Shown here one piece after another: positions 1 to 5,540 of a stretch of DNA of 5,846 nucleotides. The notes under the pieces were generated by a model. It made no database searches. It worked only from the letters and a program-made list of their open reading frames with translations, and was not told where the DNA came from. Every line of letters starts with the position of its first letter. Positions within the stretch are counted from its first letter, which is position 1. This DNA comes from Chitinophagales bacterium (GTDB lineage Bacteria > Bacteroidota > Bacteroidia > Chitinophagales > UBA2359): the NCBI GenBank assembly GCA_020631035.1, contig JAHDIA010000410.1, positions 1 to 5,846 on the forward strand, in the 5' to 3' direction. The translations under genes and the position numbers were made by a program.

Positions 1-631
1 GATCTGAAAATTTTATTTTTAATAACTGGGAAGAAGCAATAAGAACAATCCATAAAAAAACAGGAATGATGAATATCGAACCAACCCTTTTGAAAATCTC
101 AAAAAACCAATCAATGATTTTTTGAAATAATGGGGCAACTTGAGGTATTTCTAGGCTAGCAGTTTGTCCTAGATGATGGTACATCATAACCCAAAATTTT
201 ATTTGAGTAATCCCCAATAAAACAATGGAACCTAATAGCAATAATTTTAGTTTGTCTACCCAAGAGATGGGACAAGCTAAAATCAGTGCCAATAAAATAT
301 TAAAGGAAAAAAAAGCATAGTATCCAAGGCTATAGGTGAAATGATAGTGAGGTAATTCAAAAGATTTTTTTCCAGATTTTTTCGCCAAAAGTGTGCCTTT
401 CTTTTTAGTCTCTATATTGTATACAATGACTTTTACTTGGTTTTGCTCATCGTCTTTGGTATGTTCGTATTTGACATAGGCTTTGTCTCTCAAAATGGTT
501 TTTTTACGATTGCCTGTTTTGACCGTTTTCTTTACATAATATTCGTTCAAATTGGAAAGGGAAAAACACAGATGACCTATGAGGTAAAGGATAAAAAACT
601 TAGCTAAAAATATAGATACAGATTTAAGCAT
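1..631 (-). CDS. Multi-pass membrane protein, putative exosortase-associated partner (3' end cut by window)
   Basis: The frame is open from an ATG at 631-629 to the left edge, giving 210 residues with no stop, so the C-terminus lies outside the window. The start overlaps the exosortase stop in the string ATGCTTAA (8 nt shared), which points to translational coupling and supports this start. The protein begins MLKSVSIFLAKFFILYLIGH, a first membrane segment (about residues 5-25). A hydrophilic, Lys-rich loop (about 26-98) follows, then hydrophobic segments at about 100-120 and 127-147, a short loop, and a further segment at about 178-200. No catalytic motif was recognised. Membrane proteins encoded next to exosortase H genes are known, and position and topology fit such a partner, but membership in a named family cannot be confirmed by eye. 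The role (assisting or regulating the exosortase, or handling its substrate) is inferred from context only. The gene may end soon after the window edge, because the last helix is followed by a basic stretch (KIKF). Confidence 0.8.
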   Translation of the reverse strand, partial: MLKSVSIFLAKFFILYLIGHLCFSLSNLNEYYVKKTVKTGNRKKTILRDKAYVKYEHTKDDEQNQVKVIVYNIETKKKGTLLAKKSGKKSFELPHYHFTYSLGYYAFFSFNILLALILACPISWVDKLKLLLLGSIVLLGITQIKFWVMMYHHLGQTASLEIPQVAPLFQKIIDWFFEIFKRVGSIFIIPVFLWIVLIASSQLLKIKFSD

Positions 632-1172
632 TGTTCGATGAAGGGATTTGTTTGAAAATGGTTTTATTGGCCCAGTACAACCATATCAACATTGCAGATA
701 AAATATAAGCTATCTGCCAAAATTGTACATGGAAAAAATCAAATAAACTTGGCAAAAATATTCCCAAGATAAAAAGCGACACTACCCTGATGATATTAAT
801 CAATACTAGCAAGGGTAAACCAAACAATAAGCCTTTGAACTTAGTTGTCCAGCTCACACCCAAAGCAATAATCGCACTTGCAAACAAAGCCATTGCTTCT
901 GTTCCATCACATCCTGTAAAAACATTGAGGGTCAGTTGCTCAGAAATGATACTGGTTTCATTGTGCAAGGTGTCAAATCCTAAAATATTTAGAATGGTAT
1001 TGCCTGTTTTGGCATAAAAGGCAGAGACAGGTTCTATGATGTTTTTAAAATACCAAGTAGAAGTGTAAAAGGCGTAAAATAACATTGCCAAAAAACCAAA
1101 GACCGCCAAGTAGACGATCAATGGGTTTTTTCTTAGAGTATTAAGATTAAGCGTATTTTGAGGGTTTTGCAT
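624..1172 (-). CDS. xrtH: Exosortase, probably XrtH type (IPTL-CTERM specific)
   Basis: This is a 182-residue integral membrane cysteine protease/transpeptidase of the exosortase/archaeosortase family, which processes C-terminal sorting signals at the inner membrane. The three catalytic positions are visible: Cys88 in the segment TGCDGTEAMALF, Arg129 in NIIRVVSLF, and His148 in FFHVQFWQ. Hydrophobic helices lie at about residues 18-38, 92-108, 113-137 and 150-168. The length fits the compact single-domain exosortases rather than the longer EpsH-type ones. The XrtH assignment rests on the GCDG.EA active-site context and on the IPTL-type signal in the gene immediately upstream; other compact Bacteroidota exosortases such as XrtF are the main alternative. 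The start is only 6 nt after the stop of the 499-codon substrate-like gene, and the stop overlaps the start of the downstream membrane protein, so the three genes are probably co-transcribed. No Shine-Dalgarno-like sequence precedes the ATG, which is usual in this phylum. Confidence 0.88.
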   Translation of the reverse strand: MQNPQNTLNLNTLRKNPLIVYLAVFGFLAMLFYAFYTSTWYFKNIIEPVSAFYAKTGNTILNILGFDTLHNETSIISEQLTLNVFTGCDGTEAMALFASAIIALGVSWTTKFKGLLFGLPLLVLINIIRVVSLFILGIFLPSLFDFFHVQFWQIAYILSAMLIWLYWANKTIFKQIPSSNNA

Positions 1173-1178
1173 GTCTGT

Positions 1179-2678
1179 TTATTTTTGAGCCATTAAAACT
1201 AAATGCAACAAATAAGCAAATATTGGTAAGCATATAAATGAACAAATAAAATCTACAGAGGTAATAACTCCAAAAAATAGTAAGCTAAAGGCAAAACCGA
1301 TTAGAATCATTACCAAGCCAATGTTCAATGCTTTTTTAAATAAATCTTTAGAGAATGGTATGTTGAGGTTTTTCCATTTATAACTGTTTATTTTTACGGA
1401 TTGATTTTGTGTTTGCCAAACAGGAACATACTGATTAATAGTAGTCAGCAAGCCTAAATTCATCAACAACAATATAAATAGGATAAGCCCCCATTCTGAA
1501 AGGGTCGGTACATTGTTGCTTGTGTTTGTACCACAATTGGCAATGGGTGCATTGACACAAGTACAATTTTGTGCATCAAAAGAGTCAACTGTACAAGGAT
1601 TGTTATCGTCGCAATTTACTTGATAAGCCTGACACGTACCATCATCTAGCGTTGCAGCGGCATTGTAGTTTGGCGCACAAGGGTCAGTACAACCTAAGGT
1701 TTCGCCACAATTGACAATAGGTTCGTTAACGCAAGAACAAGTAGCAAAATCATAGCTATCGGTCGTACAGGCATCGGCATCGTCACAAGTGGTATCAGGT
1801 GTGCTGGTTTCCAAGCAACTACAACTATTGGCATCCCAAGCAAAAGTAGCACAATTGACATCAGGACAGGAAGTATCGTAAGCTTGGCAAGAACCATCAT
1901 CTAGTGTAGCGGCAGCGTCATAGTTTGGCGCACAAGGGTCAGTACAACCCAAAGTTTCCCCACAATTGACAATAGGTTCGTTAACGCAAGAACAAGTAGC
2001 AAAATCATAGCTATCGGTCGTACAGGCATCGGCATCGTCACAAGTGGTATCTGGTGTACTGGTTTCCAAGCAGCTACAACTATTGGCATCCCAAGCAAAA
2101 GTGGAACAATTGACATCAGGACACGAAGTATCGTAAGCTTGGCAAGAACCATCATCTGCTGTGGCTGTTGCATCGTAATTGGGGGCGCACGGATCAGTAC
2201 ATCCAGAAACTGCCAACGAACATGAGCCATCATCACAGTTTGCTGTGGCATCGTAATTGGTTGCATTGGGGTCGGTACAGCCATTAATGGCGGTCTCTAT
2301 TGCTCCACCATTGATCCAAGCAGCAATTAAATCTTGTTCTGCTTGTGGGAGAGCAGGACCAAAAGGCATGGCACTACCACACTGTACACTGCCGTCATCA
2401 TTGATTTTGTCATATAAATAACTAGCATCGGCATCACCAACTACAACATAAGGTACACCACCACAAGCAGCACTCGTCCCATTGACCAATTCATCATAAG
2501 TCAAAGAGGTTCCTCCAACTCCATTGGCATGACATCCATTCATACAACTAGCATCAAATATACTCAATACCTGAGAATATTCAACGCATTGTGTATAGCT
2601 ATATTGGGAAAATAGAAGGCAAAATAACAACAATAATGGAGTAGTCAGTTTTTTAATACAATGTAGTTTTAAAGCCAT
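1179..2678 (-). CDS. Secreted cytochrome-c-like, Cys-rich repeat protein with IPTL-type exosortase signal and 3-helix tail
   Basis: This 499-residue protein probably is the substrate of the adjacent exosortase. Residues 1-30 form a signal peptide (KK, then LLLLFCLLFS, cleavage near YTQ/C). Residues 31-128 resemble a small c-type cytochrome: Cys45-x3-Cys49-His50 (CMNGCH), a possible axial Met104 in MPFG, and a terminal WINGGAIE helix. Residues 133-153 are one GCTD...DDGSC module. An 85-residue composite repeat follows twice (159-243 and 244-328), then a shortened third copy (329-383). Each composite has a GCTDPCAPNY...DDGSC module and a CDDADACTTDSYD...CSCVN module, so this section is very Cys- and Asp-rich. 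VPTLSEWG at 390-397 followed by a helix (about 398-416) is a near-perfect IPTL-CTERM signal. Unusually it is not terminal: a polar stretch (418-448) and two more helices (about 451-471 and 474-496) follow. The N-terminal 150 residues are paralogous to the gene at 5310-3085. Heme binding is inferred from motifs alone; the true ligand and function are unknown. Confidence 0.9.
   Translation of the reverse strand: MALKLHCIKKLTTPLLLLFCLLFSQYSYTQCVEYSQVLSIFDASCMNGCHANGVGGTSLTYDELVNGTSAACGGVPYVVVGDADASYLYDKINDDGSVQCGSAMPFGPALPQAEQDLIAAWINGGAIETAINGCTDPNATNYDATANCDDGSCSLAVSGCTDPCAPNYDATATADDGSCQAYDTSCPDVNCSTFAWDANSCSCLETSTPDTTCDDADACTTDSYDFATCSCVNEPIVNCGETLGCTDPCAPNYDAAATLDDGSCQAYDTSCPDVNCATFAWDANSCSCLETSTPDTTCDDADACTTDSYDFATCSCVNEPIVNCGETLGCTDPCAPNYNAAATLDDGTCQAYQVNCDDNNPCTVDSFDAQNCTCVNAPIANCGTNTSNNVPTLSEWGLILFILLLMNLGLLTTINQYVPVWQTQNQSVKINSYKWKNLNIPFSKDLFKKALNIGLVMILIGFAFSLLFFGVITSVDFICSFICLPIFAYLLHLVLMAQK
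1431..1511 (-). other. IPTL-CTERM-type sorting signal (coding, residues 390-416)
   Basis: The encoded segment VPTLSEWGLILFILLLMNLG matches the IPTL-CTERM pattern: I/V-P-T-L-S-x-W-G followed directly by a hydrophobic helix. This signal class is known to co-occur with exosortase H. Processing would be expected at or near the PTL motif, before the helix, which would free the Cys-rich ectodomain from its membrane tail. Here the signal lies more than 80 residues before the stop, unlike the usual position at the extreme C-terminus. Confidence 0.85.
1695..2204 (-). repeat. Tandem 255-bp coding repeat, two near-identical copies
   Basis: Two 255-bp units (1950-2204 and 1695-1949) each encode 85 residues. 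Aligned by hand, they differ at about 24 positions, and most of the differences cluster at one end. The stretch 1695-1905 differs from 1950-2160 at about 11 positions, and the 60 bases at 1981-2040 are identical to 1726-1785. Identity also carries 29 bases into the start of the third, partial unit (1666-1694 against 1921-1949). This indicates recent in-frame duplication or gene conversion. The third unit (about 1530-1694) encodes a shortened 55-residue version. Confidence 0.93.
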
Positions 2679-2994
2679 TTTGAAGATTATTTGTTATCTA
2701 GAAAATATAGAATAAAATGAGCTTGAAAGGCATAAATAACTCTGCCCTTTTGCACAAATTGAAAGGGAATTAGTAAGGTCATTAATGGGTAGATTGAGTT
2801 GATGAGGGGGGAGTCAATAAGCAATCAAACCTCACATTATGTTGTTGTTGTTGGAAGTTATACAATGAATGTACGTAATGGCTTTTTTTTTGTTTGATTT
2901 GCCAAGTATTATTGAAAACAAGTATTAGATACCTTGTTGCAATTTGCTCGCTATTCGACATTTGGGTTAGTCGAGAAAGTTCATTCGCATTTGT

Positions 2995-3040
2995 AAAAAA
3001 GCGGTCAATGCAAATGGCATTGACCGCTTTCTTTTTTTTT
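2995..3040 (-). terminator. Hairpin terminator, sequence-symmetric (could act on both strands)
   Basis: A perfect 14-bp inverted repeat is present: AAAGCGGTCAATGC at 2998-3011 pairs with GCATTGACCGCTTT at 3017-3030, around a 5-nt loop. On the minus strand the stem is followed by a run of six T, so it can end transcription of the T9SS-sorted gene, whose stop is about 55 nt upstream. On the plus strand it is followed by TTTCTTTTTTTTT, so the same element could terminate plus-strand transcription. It separates the 741-codon gene from the exosortase operon. Confidence 0.9.
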
Positions 3041-3049
3041 AAGATACGA

Positions 3050-3066
3050 GGCATTTTGAAAATGCC
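3050..3066. repeat. Short perfect inverted repeat beside the terminator
   Basis: GGCATTTT (3050-3057) and AAAATGCC (3059-3066) are perfectly complementary around a single base. The element sits between the stop codon at 3085 and the main terminator hairpin. It could be a secondary 3' mRNA stem or a palindromic protein site. The one-base centre means a folded RNA would have to open some pairs to form a loop. Confidence 0.6.
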
Positions 3067-3084
3067 AGACATCACAAACTATTT

Positions 3085-3333
3085 TTATTTCAACAACTTA
3101 AAGTTCTGACTGCCTTCTTCTGTTACCAAAGACAAGAGATAAATACCAGACCCTAAAGTCTGTGTATTCAATACAATTTGTTGTTTTCCGACACCCAAGT
3201 CAACTGTTTGTTCTAATAAAATTTTACCAGACAAATCGTATAAATAAAGATTGCCATTTTGTGGAGCATCAGTAGTTAATTCTACAAACAATTGATTTTG
3301 TAAAGGAATGGGGTAAACAGAAATCTCCCAAGC
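3085..3333 (-). other. T9SS type A C-terminal sorting domain (coding, residues 660-741)
   Basis: The last ~80 residues follow the standard pattern of the Por-secretion C-terminal domain: a VYPxPxxxxLxVEL first strand, an LYDLSGKxL middle strand, an L.SGIYLLSL strand, and a short basic end (FKLLK). This domain targets cargo to the PorU/PorV machinery, where it is removed and the protein is usually attached to the cell surface or released. It has no counterpart in the paralog at 1179-2678. Confidence 0.93.
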
Positions 3334-5310
3334 ATCCAAATCGTTTAAAGCAGAAGTCGGATCACAAGTATTGCCATTGCCTGAAATGGTTTCCATACAT
3401 TCTGGCTCATTTAAAAGATAGATGGTGTATTCATAAGCTTCATTCAGTTCGAAGGGACCATCTACAAAAGTACTGTCAATCAATTTGTAACTAAAAGTAC
3501 CTGTGGTCGAGATAACTGAATAGTCGTCATAAATTCCATCTACTTTGACAGAAACATAATAAAGCCCATCTTCACAAACGATTTCAGTACTTACCGAGAA
3601 TCCCTGACAACCGCACTCAGCCAAAGGTGCGTTGATACAAGCACAAGCACCAACATCAAAGCTGTCTTCTGTACAAGCATTGCCATCGTCACAATCGGCT
3701 ATGTTGGTGATGGTACATGTTATAGGGTCAAAACTATCTACTGTCAAATCACAAAAATCATTCACCAAAGGAGTAGAATTGACACAAGCACAGCTATCAG
3801 AGTCAAATGTATCGACTGTCAACAAACATCCATCATCACAGTCGGGATAGGTACACGAACCATCGTCTTCACTTGCCGTAGAATCGTAATTGATGGCGCA
3901 AGGATCGGTACAGCCTGTAAGTGGCGTATCCGAATTGATACACAAACAATTGACTGGGTCAAAATTGTCGAAGGTGTTGGGATTGTCATCGTCACAAGAA
4001 GGTGGAGCATTGACAATCACACAATTTTCAGCATCATAACTATCTTCGGTTAAATTGCAACCATCGTCTACATCAGTAGGTGGGGTATTGACAACGGTAC
4101 AATTTACAAAATCAAAACTATCTAAAGTCAAATCACAATCATCATCCACCGAAGGGGCTATGTTTTCACATTCACAAGTCGTCGTATTTAAACTGTCTAT
4201 TGTTAAGATGCACATATCATCACAATCTGGCAATATACAACTGCCATCGTCTATGGTCGCATCGGGATTGTAGTTGTCGGCACAAGCATTGGTACATCCT
4301 TCTGTTCCAGTGGTGACACAAGTTCCATCATCACAATTGGCTTCTGGATTGTAATTGAGTGCCTCTGAATTGGTACAGCCTACAATGGCATTACAAGGGT
4401 CTTCACAGAAGTCTAGTCCGTAAGTACACGAACCATTTTCTATGCTAACATTGGCATCAAAATTACAAGCTAATGTATCAGTACATCCTGCATATTGGCA
4501 ACTTCCGTCATCACAATTGGCATTGGGGTTATAATTAACAGCCTCTTGATTGGTACAACCTTGAATGGCATTACAAGGTTCAGGGCATTCTGGAATCCCA
4601 TATTCACACAAGCCATCTATAGTTGCAGTAGGAGAGTAATTGCAGGCAAGCGAATCAGTACAACCATCAGAATTTATAAACTCACAAGTCCCATCATCGC
4701 AATTCGCATTGGGATTATAGTTACCAGCCATCATATCAGTACATCCTTGAATGGCATTGCAAGGCTCGGGACATTCAGGTATTCCATAATCACACAAACC
4801 ATTGTCTATTGTTGCATTGGGGTCGTAATTGCAAGCATTAGAGTCCGTACATCCAGGGTCAACAACGATAAAATCGCAAGTTCCATCGTCACAATTGGCG
4901 GTAGGATTGTAATTGTTAGCATCAGGATTGGTACAACCCAATACCTGATTTTCGATGGCACCCTCATCTATCCATTGTTTGATGGTTTCTTGATCTTCTA
5001 TTGACAAAGGAATACCAAAAGGCATATTGCTGCCGCAAGCCGTTTCGCCATCATCATTGATTTTGTCATACAAATAACTCGAAGCACCATCACCAATGTT
5101 GAGATAGGGAATGTCACCACAAGAAGCTGAAGTGCTTAGGAGTTCCTCATAGGTCAAAAAAGTGCCACCCAAACCATTGGCGTGACAGTTTTCCATACAA
5201 CTCGCATTGAAAATGGTCAAAACAGTTTGATAATCAATGCATTCCTGTGCTAGTACATTGCTAGAATGTAGGCATATAAAAAGCATCAAAAGAGATACAA
5301 TCTTTCTCAT
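3085..5310 (-). CDS. Secreted cytochrome-c-like, Cys-rich repeat protein with T9SS type A sorting domain
   Basis: This 741-residue protein is predicted to be exported across the outer membrane by the type IX system. Residues 1-21 are a signal peptide (cleavage likely after VLA). Residues 24-120 are a cytochrome-c-like head with Cys38-x3-Cys42-His43 (CMENCH), a candidate axial Met96 in MPFG, and a closing WIDEGAIE helix. Nine GCT[DN]xxAxNY...DDGSC modules follow, eight at residues 125-358 and one at 466-486. About seven shorter Asp/Cys modules of the type CDD..LT.DSFD...C.C.N fill 362-460 and 489-566. Residues 567-650 look like a beta-sandwich or Ig-like region. Residues 660-741 are the T9SS type A domain: a WEISVYPIPLQNQLFVEL strand, LYLYDLSGKIL, LGSGIYLLSL and a terminal NFKLLK. 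The head and modules are paralogous to the neighbouring exosortase-sorted protein. The gene has its own 3' terminator and a long upstream gap, so it is probably monocistronic. Heme or metal binding is inferred, not shown. Confidence 0.93.
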   Translation of the reverse strand: MRKIVSLLMLFICLHSSNVLAQECIDYQTVLTIFNASCMENCHANGLGGTFLTYEELLSTSASCGDIPYLNIGDGASSYLYDKINDDGETACGSNMPFGIPLSIEDQETIKQWIDEGAIENQVLGCTNPDANNYNPTANCDDGTCDFIVVDPGCTDSNACNYDPNATIDNGLCDYGIPECPEPCNAIQGCTDMMAGNYNPNANCDDGTCEFINSDGCTDSLACNYSPTATIDGLCEYGIPECPEPCNAIQGCTNQEAVNYNPNANCDDGSCQYAGCTDTLACNFDANVSIENGSCTYGLDFCEDPCNAIVGCTNSEALNYNPEANCDDGTCVTTGTEGCTNACADNYNPDATIDDGSCILPDCDDMCILTIDSLNTTTCECENIAPSVDDDCDLTLDSFDFVNCTVVNTPPTDVDDGCNLTEDSYDAENCVIVNAPPSCDDDNPNTFDNFDPVNCLCINSDTPLTGCTDPCAINYDSTASEDDGSCTYPDCDDGCLLTVDTFDSDSCACVNSTPLVNDFCDLTVDSFDPITCTITNIADCDDGNACTEDSFDVGACACINAPLAECGCQGFSVSTEIVCEDGLYYVSVKVDGIYDDYSVISTTGTFSYKLIDSTFVDGPFELNEAYEYTIYLLNEPECMETISGNGNTCDPTSALNDLDAWEISVYPIPLQNQLFVELTTDAPQNGNLYLYDLSGKILLEQTVDLGVGKQQIVLNTQTLGSGIYLLSLVTEEGSQNFKLLK
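4237..4938 (-). repeat. Eight-module GCTD repeat array with a ~60-residue higher-order period
   Basis: This stretch encodes residues 125-358 of the T9SS-sorted protein and holds eight of its nine GCT[DN] modules. Between residues 153 and 337 the modules alternate in two subtypes. One has Cys in ACNY and ends IDNGLC or similar; the other has NCDDG[TS]C. A Pro/Cys linker (PECPEPCNAIQ or a close variant) always follows the first subtype. The composite unit therefore recurs three times (residues 153-215, 216-274 and 275-337), which indicates growth by duplication of a two-module block. Confidence 0.85.
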
Positions 5311-5540
5311 CTGTTAATATTTTAGGTGTACTCACAGAATTAGTGTTACGTCAAGTTGAAACTGACAGTTTAGGGCATATCTATTAGATATTAGACGTAT
5401 TTTGGAGCTTGCTTGTTTCATTGTCAAGCTTTTAAGAGTTGTGAATTGTAAATTAGCTATACTTTTTGTCTAATTTACAATTCCTCATTCGCTGTGTTGA
5501 TTTCAGTTTGTAGCTGAAATCCGCCTAAAAAAGAGTCGGA
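5311..5540. other. Upstream region of the T9SS-sorted gene, no gene seen
   Basis: This AT-rich non-coding stretch lies directly upstream of the minus-strand start at 5310. A possible Bacteroidota -7 element is TAATTCTG on the minus strand (5342-5335), one mismatch from TAnnTTTG and about 25 nt from the ATG. No good -33 TTTG is found at the right distance, so the promoter call is weak. The region contains two clean inverted repeats, one at 5443-5483 (listed separately) and one at 5499-5521 (GATTTCAG/CTGAAATC, 8 bp, 7-nt loop). Confidence 0.4.
5443..5483. repeat. Perfect 14-bp inverted repeat with 13-nt loop
   Basis: GAATTGTAAATTAG (5443-5456) and CTAATTTACAATTC (5470-5483) are exact reverse complements around a 13-nt spacer containing TTTTT. 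The stem is AT-rich and no long T-run follows on either strand, so it is not a typical terminator. It may be a recognition site for a regulator, or part of a mobile or repeat element. Confidence 0.75.

Larger units (their letters stand above)
2679..3084. other. Intergenic region between the two paralogs
   Basis: This 406-bp AT-rich gap holds the terminator hairpin near its right side and the upstream region of the 499-codon gene near its left. No convincing gene is present. Open frames here have low-complexity composition and run through the terminator. A weak match to the Bacteroidota -7 element (TAnnTTTG) is seen on the minus strand as TATTTATG (2738-2731), with TTTG at 2758-2755; the 16-nt spacing is shorter than usual and one base mismatches. 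TATATTTT at 2709-2702 is a second candidate. Neither is strong enough to be called a promoter with confidence. Confidence 0.5.

Noticed and set aside
790..1017. 75-codon plus-strand open frame
   Set aside because: It is antisense to the exosortase, over its catalytic Cys and Arg segments, and is fully explained by the minus-strand gene.
1694..2284. Open frames of 68 and 127 codons in another minus-strand frame
   Set aside because: They are out-of-frame readings of the 255-bp tandem repeat inside the 499-codon gene. The two frames resemble each other only because the DNA repeats.
2588..2678. Lipoprotein signal (Cys31 near the signal peptide end)
   Set aside because: The residues before Cys31 (YSYTQ) do not fit a lipobox, and the equivalent Cys24 in the paralog follows a standard signal peptidase I site, so the Cys is more likely part of the head domain.
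2782..3075. 97-codon minus-strand open frame between the two large genes
   Set aside because: It reads straight through the 14-bp terminator hairpin, its composition is low-complexity (KKKK, QQQQ), and it has no recognisable motif. It is most likely a chance frame.
2894..3109. 71-codon plus-strand open frame
   Set aside because: It crosses the terminator and the end of the 741-codon gene on the opposite strand. Its FFFF stretch is simply the terminator T-run translated.
4495..5004. 169-codon plus-strand open frame rich in Ile/Thr/Ser
   Set aside because: It lies antisense to the GCTD module array. The periodic composition of the real gene suppresses stops on the other strand, and the protein has no family resemblance.
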